A program made the position numbers and the translations under genes. The notes under the pieces were generated by a model that was not told the origin of the DNA, made no database searches, and saw only the letters and a program-made list of their open reading frames with translations. Positions 1 through 7,934 of a stretch of 64,000 nucleotides of DNA are shown here, piece by piece. Positions within the stretch are counted from its first letter, which is position 1, and each line of letters begins with the position of its first letter. The stretch covers positions 1 through 64,000 of the forward strand of contig JAPZTS010000004.1 in NCBI GenBank assembly GCA_027533185.1, given 5' to 3'. This DNA is from Leptospira sp. Lineage in GTDB: Bacteria; Spirochaetota; Leptospiria; Leptospirales; Leptospiraceae.

Positions 1-693
1 GAAATCTATCAAAAGTTACAAACCATCGGAAAAAAGGAGACATTCGATTTAGAAGATCGAGAAATTTCAAAAATTCCACCCCTAGCCATCGATGAAACCA
101 TTCCTGAATCTAAAAATACAGACATCGTAACGAAACTTCCTGATCTCCCGAATCTAGATGATATGGAGCCCAGAGAATCAGGAAAAAGACAGGTATCTGT
201 TGCTGATAGCCAGAAAAGACAGGATGAGGTTGCCATCACAACACCCGCGCTCAAAGAAAAGATTCAAAAGTTTGAAGATTCCTTGGACGGTAAAAACTCC
301 AATTCCAAGGAGGACCTTTTAGAAAAAGACACTAAAACCCTTTCTCCAAAAGAAGTAGAAACAAAAAAGAAAGTTCGCCCCGCTCCTGAAGGTACGTCAA
401 TGCGATCCGAGACACCCGTCTTGAAACCAAAGAAGACGGAAATCGTTTCCAAAAAAACTTCTCATTCGTACAAAACGTCCAAAGTCAATAAACAAAGGAA
501 AACAATCGCAAAACAGGAAAAAACGAATTACACTCGAATGAATCCGACAAATAACTCTCGATATCCTTCGAACTTGGAAGCTAGAATACAGAACGTAGAA
601 AAAATACAGAAAACCGATTCGGAGCGTTATGAAAAACGATTTCTAGAAATAGAAAAGCGAATCAAATCCTTAGAAGAAGCTCTCGCTAAGTAG
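1..693 (+). CDS. Charged, probably disordered protein with coiled-coil end (5' truncated)
   Basis: The reading frame is open from the first base, so the true start lies outside the window and about 230 C-terminal residues are visible. They are rich in Lys, Glu, Ser, Thr and Pro and show no recognisable fold. The last 45 or so residues (from about ARIQNVEKI) have heptad-like spacing and probably form a coiled coil. The TAG stop overlaps by one base the GTG start of yggS, so it is probably translationally coupled to yggS-proC. I do not recognise the family. An internal ATG at 163 is in frame, but nothing shows that translation starts there. Confidence 0.6.
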   Translation, partial: EIYQKLQTIGKKETFDLEDREISKIPPLAIDETIPESKNTDIVTKLPDLPNLDDMEPRESGKRQVSVADSQKRQDEVAITTPALKEKIQKFEDSLDGKNSNSKEDLLEKDTKTLSPKEVETKKKVRPAPEGTSMRSETPVLKPKKTEIVSKKTSHSYKTSKVNKQRKTIAKQEKTNYTRMNPTNNSRYPSNLEARIQNVEKIQKTDSERYEKRFLEIEKRIKSLEEALAK

Positions 694-1373
694 TGGAATA
701 CGGATCCAAGTATACAGATATTTTTTCTGAAATACGGAGTGTAAGCCCGGTTGTTAGTCCCATTCTCATAGCCGTATCGAAAAAACAACCGTATGAAGTC
801 ATAAAACAGGCGTACAACGACGGTATTCGTCATTTCGGTGAAAATTATATCCAAGAGGGAATAGAAAAATTCACGAGACTTTTTTCCGAAATCCCAGAGT
901 CCCGAGAGCAAACGAAACTCCACCACATCGGACCACTTCAATCGGGGAATATAAAAAAAGTTGTCGGTTTCTTTCACTTCGTACACGGAGTCGGGAGTTT
1001 ATCTGCTCTGAAAGAGTTGAACAAAAGATCGGACAAAGAAAAACAAAAAATCTCGTTTTTTATACAGTGGAATCTTACAAATGAGTCCCAAAAGAACGGG
1101 ATAGATCCGGATGAGTTCCTGGTGTTGAAAGATTCGATACAAGACTTAAGTTCCGAATACTGTAACTGGGAAGGCTTTATGGTAATGGGGCCGAGTTCTG
1201 GAGATCCAATAGAGACCGAGCGGGTTTTTGAATCGGCAGCTAATATGCGGACTTCTTTTTCTTCAGAATTGAAACTTTCCATGGGTATGAGCGGAGATTA
1301 TCTTATGGCTGCAAGATACGGGTCCGATTATCTTAGAGTAGGGTCTCTAATCTTTGGAGAAAGAAATATATGA
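693..1373 (+). CDS. yggS: YggS/PROSC family PLP homeostasis protein
   Basis: PLP-binding protein that buffers pyridoxal phosphate in the cytoplasm and has a fold-type III TIM barrel without a lid domain. Seen: the N-terminal AVSKKQP segment, whose first Lys is the expected PLP Schiff-base residue; HFGENY a little further on; HHIGPLQSGN in the middle (family HxIGxLQxNK); and the C-terminal phosphate-binding part GMSGDYLMAARYGSDYLRVG followed by FGER. The length of 226 aa is normal. The GTG start overlaps the stop of the upstream gene, and the stop overlaps the ATG of proC by 4 bp. The yggS-proC pairing is common in bacteria and supports the call. Confidence 0.93.
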   Translation: MEYGSKYTDIFSEIRSVSPVVSPILIAVSKKQPYEVIKQAYNDGIRHFGENYIQEGIEKFTRLFSEIPESREQTKLHHIGPLQSGNIKKVVGFFHFVHGVGSLSALKELNKRSDKEKQKISFFIQWNLTNESQKNGIDPDEFLVLKDSIQDLSSEYCNWEGFMVMGPSSGDPIETERVFESAANMRTSFSSELKLSMGMSGDYLMAARYGSDYLRVGSLIFGERNI

Positions 1374-2155
1374 AGCAAGTGCAATCGATTGGTGTTGTTG
1401 GTCTTGGGAAAATGGGACTAACCATGGCCAAGACAATAGCAAAAGGAAATAGAAAGGTTTTTGGTTTCGATCCTTACCCTCCCAAGGACTTGCCTAATTC
1501 TATAACTCTTTTGGATAATCTCTCTAAACTTGTAGATGGTGTGGATTGTATCGTTATTGCCGTAAAACCTAATTTAGTCGAAGAAGTTGTTCGATCTATC
1601 AAAAGCCCAAAACTCATACTTTGTATTGCAGCGGGAGTTACCACATCTCAGCTAAAAAATTGGGCGGTAAAGGATTCTCGTCTGATACGCGTTATGCCCA
1701 ATCTACCGATGGTCTCTGGCCGAGGTGCACTTGGCTATACCTGTGATTTCGACTTAAAAGATATAGCATCAGAATTATTCTCTGGAATGGGGCAGGCAGT
1801 TTTTATTTCGAAGGAATCACTTATGGATGCGGTCACTGGGCTTTCTGGTTCAGGGCCTGCTTATGTATTGACCTTTTTGCAGGCTATGGCAGAAGCAGGG
1901 CTCAAAGAAGGTCTCAACTTTGAAGAATCTTTATTACTTTCAATGGAAACAATCGAAGGAACCATCTGTTACTTTCGGGATTTGAAGGAAGCCGATCCCG
2001 CCATACATCCAATGGAAGTACGAAACTGGGTTACATCTCCTGGGGGAACTACGATCCATGGATTAGACGCTTTGGAACGGGGTGGCTTTTCCACGAGTGT
2101 TCGTGATGCGGTCAGAGCCGCTGCGGAACGTAGTAGGGAATTAAGGGAAGGATAA
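1370..2155 (+). CDS. proC: Pyrroline-5-carboxylate reductase
   Basis: Catalyses the last step of proline synthesis, NAD(P)H-dependent reduction of 1-pyrroline-5-carboxylate. The N-terminal Rossmann motif is VGLGKMG. VMPNLPM and the conserved GLSGSGPAYV helix lie mid-protein, and the C-terminal substrate site reads SPGGTTIHGLDALERGGF, all typical of ProC. The length of 261 aa is normal to slightly short. The ATG overlaps the yggS stop (ATGA). It ends 6 bp before a convergent tRNA gene and no clear terminator is visible between them. Confidence 0.96.
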   Translation: MKQVQSIGVVGLGKMGLTMAKTIAKGNRKVFGFDPYPPKDLPNSITLLDNLSKLVDGVDCIVIAVKPNLVEEVVRSIKSPKLILCIAAGVTTSQLKNWAVKDSRLIRVMPNLPMVSGRGALGYTCDFDLKDIASELFSGMGQAVFISKESLMDAVTGLSGSGPAYVLTFLQAMAEAGLKEGLNFEESLLLSMETIEGTICYFRDLKEADPAIHPMEVRNWVTSPGGTTIHGLDALERGGFSTSVRDAVRAAAERSRELREG

Positions 2156-2161
2156 TAACGG

Positions 2162-2238
<77 letters not shown>

Positions 2239-2242
2239 AATA

Positions 2243-2273
2243 ACCATACTTCTAGAGTCTTGCTTTTTGTCAA
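2243..2273 (-). promoter_or_regulatory. Candidate promoter of tRNA-fMet
   Basis: On the minus strand a perfect -35 hexamer TTGACA (2273-2268) is followed 19 bp later by TATGGT (2248-2243). That would place transcription start within a few bases of the tRNA 5' end at 2234. The spacer is longer than the 17 bp optimum and the -10 is weak, so this is only a candidate. Confidence 0.4.
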
Positions 2274-2403
2274 GGAAAGGATTCTCTTGGATTCTTTTCT
2301 GCTTTCTTGGATTAAATTTCGAGGAAAGTTCGAAATCTTACTTTACAGGTCTAATTTTGGAAGATTTGTTTCTAACTTAAACACTGGTCTAAGGTGGTAT
2401 GAT

Positions 2404-3465
2404 TTGTCTTTTAAAGAAAACACAGATATTGTTTTTGAGCATTACGAAAAAAAGATCTACGACCAAAAGCAGCTTTTGGAAATTTCGCGAGCCCTCAATT
2501 CCACTTTAGATTACAAATACTTGATCGATGCGATTTTGAACATCTGCCTTGCCCAGTTGCAGACTCTACACGCCGCGATGTACTTAGAGCCCGAGATAGA
2601 CCTTGGGCTCTTCAAATTAGAGCCCCAGTCCATCAAAGGTTTTGAATTGGGTGGGGAGGATCAAAACTACGAAATCAAAATGGATGCCCCTCTCATTCAT
2701 TATTTTGAAGAAAAGCCCAAGGCCATCACTATGAACCAAATCCTACAGATTGAGGCACTCAAGGGTGATCTGGATCTATCTTACTTACGTCGCATGGGTG
2801 CGGAAATTTTAGTTCCATTGAATGCAAAAGGGAAGGTAAACGGTCTCCTTGTATTGGGTGAAAAAATGACTTCCGAAGAATTTTTGGAAGATGAAAAAGA
2901 ATTTATGACGACCCTTGCAAACTTAGCAGGGATTGCTGTGGACAACGCCCGTCTTTACGAATTGGCGACGGTGGATATGATGACTGGCTTAAAAATCCAC
3001 CATTACTTCCAAACAAAACTCAAAGAAGAGATGGAGCGTTGCCGAAAGAAGGGATCCAGACTTTCCTTACTTTTTACAGATGTGGACAAATTCAAAGTAT
3101 TCAATGATACCCATGGCCACCAAGCAGGGGACGTGGTCCTGATAGAAGTTGCAAAACAATTGATCCGGGCAGCTCAAAGACACCACATTCCCGCGCGTTA
3201 CGGTGGAGAGGAATTCTGTTTGGTTATGCCTGGGGCTTCGGAAGAGGAAGCGTTTGCGAAGGGGGAAGAAATACGTAAGGCAGTTGAATCTATGGTTGTC
3301 AAAAATCCAAACGATGACTCGGATTTAAAAGTGACACTTTCCGTTGGGGTATCGAGCTTTAGAATTACGGACAGGAATAATAAAGATTTGATCGAACGTG
3401 CGGACAAGGCTCTTTACCAAGCAAAACATTCTGGCCGAAACCAAACAATTTGTTATAAAGATTAG
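2404..3465 (+). CDS. GAF-GGDEF diguanylate cyclase
   Basis: Predicted to make c-di-GMP from two GTP. After a short N-terminal helix (YDQKQLLEISRALNSTLD), residues about 20-190 look like a GAF sensor, followed by a GGDEF domain with the active-site loop ARYGGEEFCLVMPG and the metal-binding FTDVDKFKVFND segment. The four residues five positions before GGEEF are QRHH rather than RxxD, so the usual product-inhibition site is absent. Start choice: TTG at 2404 has AAGGTGG six bases upstream. The frame is also open from a TTG at 2260, but that start lies next to the divergent tRNA promoter and lacks a good ribosome site. No transmembrane segment is visible. Confidence 0.88.
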   Translation: MSFKENTDIVFEHYEKKIYDQKQLLEISRALNSTLDYKYLIDAILNICLAQLQTLHAAMYLEPEIDLGLFKLEPQSIKGFELGGEDQNYEIKMDAPLIHYFEEKPKAITMNQILQIEALKGDLDLSYLRRMGAEILVPLNAKGKVNGLLVLGEKMTSEEFLEDEKEFMTTLANLAGIAVDNARLYELATVDMMTGLKIHHYFQTKLKEEMERCRKKGSRLSLLFTDVDKFKVFNDTHGHQAGDVVLIEVAKQLIRAAQRHHIPARYGGEEFCLVMPGASEEEAFAKGEEIRKAVESMVVKNPNDDSDLKVTLSVGVSSFRITDRNNKDLIERADKALYQAKHSGRNQTICYKD

Positions 3466-3487
3466 AAATTCTGCCGACTGGTAGAAT

Positions 3488-3715
3488 ATGGCAGAACCAG
3501 CATACTTACTCCGCGAATTTTCAAAACCAGGAACATCGGATGTATTTGAATCCATACGAAATCGTGCGCTTGGTCTCTCGACCTTCAATTTCCAGCCTTA
3601 CTCCTGTTTTATCGAGTACAAATCAAAGGATAAAGAAACTGGGATCGAATATAGGGACTGTGTTGTAGATTATTCCCGATGTCCCAACCAAAACTGCATC
3701 AAAAAATTAGTCTAG
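3488..3715 (+). CDS. Small hypothetical protein (75 aa)
   Basis: Begins MAEPAYLLREF and ends in a Cys-containing tail (YSRCPNQNCIKKLV). I do not recognise it and see no signal peptide or membrane segment. It follows the GGDEF gene by 22 bp and overlaps the start of the next lipoprotein gene by 37 bp in another frame, which suggests coupled expression. A 7-bp inverted repeat (TTCTGCC 3469-3475 with GGCAGAA 3490-3496) brackets its weak ribosome site and start codon. It could be spurious; conservation in relatives would decide. Confidence 0.5.
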   Translation: MAEPAYLLREFSKPGTSDVFESIRNRALGLSTFNFQPYSCFIEYKSKDKETGIEYRDCVVDYSRCPNQNCIKKLV

Positions 3716-4530
3716 TTCCCCTCGTTATCGTAAGTCTGATTGGGTGTTTTTCGCAAAAACGCTCTGATCCTGTCAGTTACAAACCAAACCTTCCCCATAT
3801 TTATTTTGAAGTCGAAGACAAAGAAACACATTTGATTTTACATGGAAGCCAAATGAATGGAACTCCTGTCTCCTTTTTTTGGGATACAGGGTCTGACTTT
3901 AGCTTTTACGAAGGTGTCGATCTTTTAGAGTGGCAAGAGTTCAAAAATCAAGATTTTCTATTTTCTCTCCCACAGAAGAAGAACATTCTCCCCGAAGGTG
4001 TATTTGGATTACTGGGAATCGATTTTTTTCAAAAAACATGCGTTTATTGGGAGAATACCCATCTCTATGTTTTTTCTTCTGATTCCAGTTTTTGCAAGAG
4101 ACCAGATGCATATTTGTCTACCAACTTGAAGTTTTTGGAAACGAAGAAGATAAGAGATCATTTTTTTGCAAAATTTGAATTTGGTCAAAGACAAGATTCA
4201 TGGGCTCTTTTGGATACGGGCTCTTCTTTAAACATTCTTCCGAATGAACATGAGGCAAAACAATTGGGCGAAAAACGAGTCTTTCTACCAGGTAAAAAAA
4301 TACTTATCGCCAATCTATACGAATCACAAATAAGTTTGTTTCTCAAGGATCGATTTGGCCAAAAAATCGAATACAAACGTCCTATGTATTTAGGAGGAAT
4401 TTCACTTGAGAATTTAGATTTCTCAGGGGACAAGGATAAGGAAGAGGTTTGGGTGGTAGGGCTAGAAATCCTTCGGCAGCGGCCGATCTTTTGGGATTTT
4501 TCTCGAAACCTAATTGGTGTCCTTCTTTAA
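3679..4530 (+). CDS. Lipoprotein with two retropepsin-like aspartic protease lobes
   Basis: An N-terminal hydrophobic stretch ends in VSLIGC, a plausible spirochaetal lipobox with Cys about residue 23. Two aspartic-protease signatures follow: FFWDTGSD near residue 69 and ALLDTGSS near residue 179. Each is followed by the hydrophobic-hydrophobic-Gly element that closes a retropepsin-type active site: VFGLLGIDFF after the first, WVVGLEIL after the second, the latter followed by a terminal WDFSRN strand. This suggests two tandem retropepsin-like lobes forming one pepsin-like bilobed enzyme facing the periplasm or outside. Activity and substrate are unknown. It may instead be a binding protein with a protease fold. 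The start overlaps the preceding small gene. Confidence 0.65.
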   Translation: MSQPKLHQKISLVPLVIVSLIGCFSQKRSDPVSYKPNLPHIYFEVEDKETHLILHGSQMNGTPVSFFWDTGSDFSFYEGVDLLEWQEFKNQDFLFSLPQKKNILPEGVFGLLGIDFFQKTCVYWENTHLYVFSSDSSFCKRPDAYLSTNLKFLETKKIRDHFFAKFEFGQRQDSWALLDTGSSLNILPNEHEAKQLGEKRVFLPGKKILIANLYESQISLFLKDRFGQKIEYKRPMYLGGISLENLDFSGDKDKEEVWVVGLEILRQRPIFWDFSRNLIGVLL

Positions 4531-4539
4531 GAGAGACTT

Positions 4540-5682
4540 GTGAATACAAAAGAAAAAATAATCGTCGCGATGAGTGGTGGAGTCGATTCCGCAGTGGCCG
4601 CAGGTCTCTTACTCGAACAAGGCTATGACGTTATCGGAGTGAACCTCCGTACTTGGGAATACGAAGCGCCTAGTTGCGATACAACAAAAAAATCCTGTTG
4701 TTCCCCCGAAGATATTCGAGACGCAAGAGATGTAGGTCTCTCTTTAAATATTCCTTTTTATGTTATAAAAATGGAAAAGGTATTTGGGGAACGTGTGATT
4801 GATCGGTTCATTTCAGATTATAAGGATGGGCGAACACCCAATCCTTGTGTAGAGTGTAATACATTTGTTAAGTTTGGTGCTCTTTTCGAACAAGCTAAAA
4901 AATTAGGGATACAAAAGATTGCAACTGGTCATTATGCACGAACGATTCATAAAGATGGACGTTATGCGATTAGAAATGCTGTCGATATGAAAAAGAACCA
5001 AGCGTACTATCTGTACGGGCTAAGTCAAGAAAACATTCAGAATACGGTTTTCCCTTTGGGTGATATGGATAAGTCAACCGTACGCGAGATAGCAAAACGA
5101 ATGGGTCTGACTGTTGCAGAAAAACCAGAAAGCCAAGAGATATGTTTTGTCCCCGAGAATGACTATCGCAGTTTTTTAAAAAAGAAAGGTGTCGAGTTTA
5201 CGCCTGGGTATTTTAAACTTGCGAATGGAAGAATCATTGGAAAACACTCTGGCAAAGAAGGTTTTACAATCGGACAAAGAAAAGGTCTAGGCATTGCCTG
5301 GAAAAATCCTCTTTACGTTTTATCCATTGAAGATGATGGCACAGTCGTATTAGGCGAAGAAAAAGAAACTGTTTCTGAGAGTTTTATTTTAGAGGAGATA
5401 ACCTACCAAGGTCTTCACCCAATGGAATCCGGAAAGAAAGAGCGGATGAGGGTACAAATCAGGTATCGAAGTGCACCTGTTCTCTGTGAGGTGGAGTCTT
5501 TGGAAGATCATTGGAAGGTTTTCTTTTTGGAAGATGTGAAGAGTGTAACTCCTGGTCAATCTGCCACATTTTATCCGTTAGAAGGCGATTATTTGTTGGC
5601 GGGTGGTATCATTCAAAAAGGAAGTATTACTCGGAAACTCAAAACACGAAGCCCTGAATTGGTGGAGATCAGTTCTCTTTGA
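4540..5682 (+). CDS. mnmA: tRNA-specific 2-thiouridylase MnmA
   Basis: Transfers sulfur to C2 of wobble uridine 34 in tRNA-Lys, -Glu and -Gln. Seen: the PP-loop MSGGVDSAVAAGLL at the N-terminus, the NPCVECN catalytic Cys motif near residue 105, the second catalytic Cys in ESQEICFV near residue 200, FTIGQRKGLG, and the C-terminal beta domain ending in LAGGIIQK. The length of 380 aa is normal. GTG start at 4540, 9 bp after the previous gene. The stop overlaps the TTG start of the next gene. Confidence 0.96.
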   Translation: MNTKEKIIVAMSGGVDSAVAAGLLLEQGYDVIGVNLRTWEYEAPSCDTTKKSCCSPEDIRDARDVGLSLNIPFYVIKMEKVFGERVIDRFISDYKDGRTPNPCVECNTFVKFGALFEQAKKLGIQKIATGHYARTIHKDGRYAIRNAVDMKKNQAYYLYGLSQENIQNTVFPLGDMDKSTVREIAKRMGLTVAEKPESQEICFVPENDYRSFLKKKGVEFTPGYFKLANGRIIGKHSGKEGFTIGQRKGLGIAWKNPLYVLSIEDDGTVVLGEEKETVSESFILEEITYQGLHPMESGKKERMRVQIRYRSAPVLCEVESLEDHWKVFFLEDVKSVTPGQSATFYPLEGDYLLAGGIIQKGSITRKLKTRSPELVEISSL

Positions 5683-7931
5683 AATCCGTCGAAGGCAAAA
5701 CGGTTCTGATTATTGGTGGGGGTCTTCTTCAGGTTCCCATCATTCAAACTGCAAAAACGATGCGACTTCGTACGATCGTAGCGGATATGAATCCTCAATC
5801 GATAGGGTTCCAAATTGCGGACGGACAGATTGTCATGTCCACTAAGGATGTGGAAGGTATGGTCCGTGAAGCAAAGCGCTTTGTGATGTCCGAGCCGATC
5901 CACGGAGTCATAACGGCTGGAACCGATGCCAGTATGACGGTTGCTGCTGTCGCAGGAGCTCTTTCTTTGCCAGGAATTCGATTTGTAGATGCGGAAGCTG
6001 CATCTAATAAAGTGAAGATGAGACAACGGCTTAAGGAATTTGGAATGCCGATTCCAAATTTTGCGCCTGTCTGGTCGTTGAACGATGCAAAGGACGCACT
6101 ATCCTTTTTAAAATTCCCTTTGGTAATGAAGCCTGCGGACAATATGGGTGCTCGCGGTGTTATAAAAGTGGAAAGAGCAGATGATCTAAACCATGCCTTT
6201 CGACATGCAAAACGATTTTGTCCGACAGGTGAGCTTATCCTTGAAGAGTATATGGAAGGCCCTGAACTCAGTGTCGATGCACTAGCATTTAATGGTCAGA
6301 TCCGGATGACGGGAATTGCTGATCGTATTATCGAAAGAGAGCCATATTTCATTGAAGTGGGTCACAACATGCCTTCTCGTTTGTCCAAACCTTTGTTGGA
6401 CGAGGTAGAACAAGTGATGGCGGGCGGAATGCGGGCTCTCGGTATCCATTTAGGAGCAGGGAAGGGTGATATCAAGGTTACAAAAGATGGTGTAAAAATT
6501 GGAGAAATTGCTGCAAGATTATCTGGTGGTTTTATGTCCGCATTCACCTATCCATTGTCAACTGGCGTTAATTTAAATCGTGCTGCTCTACTCATCTCTC
6601 TAGGCGAAACACCTGACAACTTAGAGCCCGTTTTGAATCGAGTGTCGATTGAAAGATCTTTACTCTCTAAGCCTGGAAAACTCTTGGCTATAAATGGAGT
6701 CGAAGAAGCAAAAAAAATTGAAGGCGTTTGCGAAATTTTTATCCAATCCAAATTGGGTGATATCATTAAGGATCCTACAAATAATATCGATAAATCAGGA
6801 CATGTTATCATAACAGCTGATCAATTTGATATAGCGGAAACTATATTTCAAAAAGTACAATCTACAATTTCGTTTGAAGTCGACGAACAGTATTCGATCA
6901 CCGAAAAAGAAATCAACGATCAGGCTAGGATACGTTTCGGTAAAGATATCTGTTGGGTTTGTAAAGTATGCGATGGTAACAATTGCGCATCGGGTATTCC
7001 CGGGATGGGAGGGGTGGGTAGAATGTCTACTTTTGCAGACAATTACTCTTCTCTCCAGGAATACTCTATTCTTCCCAGTTACATTCGAGATCACGTAGTG
7101 CCAAACATACATGGTAATTTTTTGGGTTTATCGCTTCAGACACCAATTATGGCTGCTCCTATGACAGGTGTAGGAACCAATATGAATTTTGTGATGACGG
7201 ATTATGATTATGCAAAGTCCGTTCTCCGATCTTTTTCTGGACTTGGGTCTATAGCTTGGCTCGGTGATGGGGCCTCACCAGATAAATACAAAGTGATGTT
7301 AGATGCCTTAAAAGCCAATGATGGGAAAGGTATTTTGATTTGCAAACCTCGCGAGGACGAAGGTTTGCTTTTGGAAAGATTTTCCGAGGCAGAAAAACAG
7401 GGGGTTTTTGCAATTGGTATGGATATTGATGCAGTCAATTTCAAAACCATGGTTTCAAAAAACTTGTCCAGTGTTACGCGATCCTTAGATAAACTTATCA
7501 AACTCAAATCCAAAACAAAATTGCCATTCATTTTGAAAGGAATCATGTCGGCTGAAGATGCTGAATTTGCGATGGAGGGAGGATTTTCTGCCATTGTTGT
7601 TTCGAATCACGGTGGACGGGTACTCGATGGAATGCCTGGGACCAGTCGTGTTATGCCTAGAATTCAAAAGCTAGTAAAAGGTAAAATTCCCATTGTGGTA
7701 GATGGTGGAATTCGAAGTGGGATGGATGTGTTTAAGATGCTTGCATTAGGTGCTGATTTTTGTCTGGTTGGTCGTCCGGTTGCTATTTCGCTCGTTGGCG
7801 GTGAAGAAGCAGGAGTCCGATTTTTAATACAAAAATATTCTGATGAACTGAAACAAACAATGAGTATAACAGGCGCAAAAACTTTGCTCGACATAAAAAG
7901 AGAAATGATACTTCATAAACTCGAGCCTTGA
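5679..7931 (+). CDS. ATP-grasp / FMN alpha-hydroxy-acid oxidase fusion
   Basis: Two enzymes in one 750-aa chain. Residues 1-400 are an ATP-grasp ligase: a Rossmann-like start (VLIIGGGLLQVPII), FPLVMKPADNMGARGV for nucleotide binding, EEYMEGPELSVDAL, and KIGEIAARLSGGFMSA, resembling PurK/carbamoyl-phosphate-synthase relatives. A Cys cluster (ICWVCKVCDGNNC, then GIPGMGG) follows near residue 425; the same element begins stand-alone clostridial alpha-hydroxy-acid oxidising proteins. The C-terminal 300 residues are the FMN TIM barrel: IMAAPMTGVG, FILKGIMSAEDA, VVSNHGGRVLDG, PIVVDGGIRSGMDVFKMLALGAD and GRP. The TTG start overlaps the mnmA stop. Substrates are unknown; the fusion implies that a hydroxy acid or amino-acid-like product is ligated and oxidised in one pathway. 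Confidence 0.82.
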   Translation: MKSVEGKTVLIIGGGLLQVPIIQTAKTMRLRTIVADMNPQSIGFQIADGQIVMSTKDVEGMVREAKRFVMSEPIHGVITAGTDASMTVAAVAGALSLPGIRFVDAEAASNKVKMRQRLKEFGMPIPNFAPVWSLNDAKDALSFLKFPLVMKPADNMGARGVIKVERADDLNHAFRHAKRFCPTGELILEEYMEGPELSVDALAFNGQIRMTGIADRIIEREPYFIEVGHNMPSRLSKPLLDEVEQVMAGGMRALGIHLGAGKGDIKVTKDGVKIGEIAARLSGGFMSAFTYPLSTGVNLNRAALLISLGETPDNLEPVLNRVSIERSLLSKPGKLLAINGVEEAKKIEGVCEIFIQSKLGDIIKDPTNNIDKSGHVIITADQFDIAETIFQKVQSTISFEVDEQYSITEKEINDQARIRFGKDICWVCKVCDGNNCASGIPGMGGVGRMSTFADNYSSLQEYSILPSYIRDHVVPNIHGNFLGLSLQTPIMAAPMTGVGTNMNFVMTDYDYAKSVLRSFSGLGSIAWLGDGASPDKYKVMLDALKANDGKGILICKPREDEGLLLERFSEAEKQGVFAIGMDIDAVNFKTMVSKNLSSVTRSLDKLIKLKSKTKLPFILKGIMSAEDAEFAMEGGFSAIVVSNHGGRVLDGMPGTSRVMPRIQKLVKGKIPIVVDGGIRSGMDVFKMLALGADFCLVGRPVAISLVGGEEAGVRFLIQKYSDELKQTMSITGAKTLLDIKREMILHKLEP

Positions 7932-7934
7932 TAC

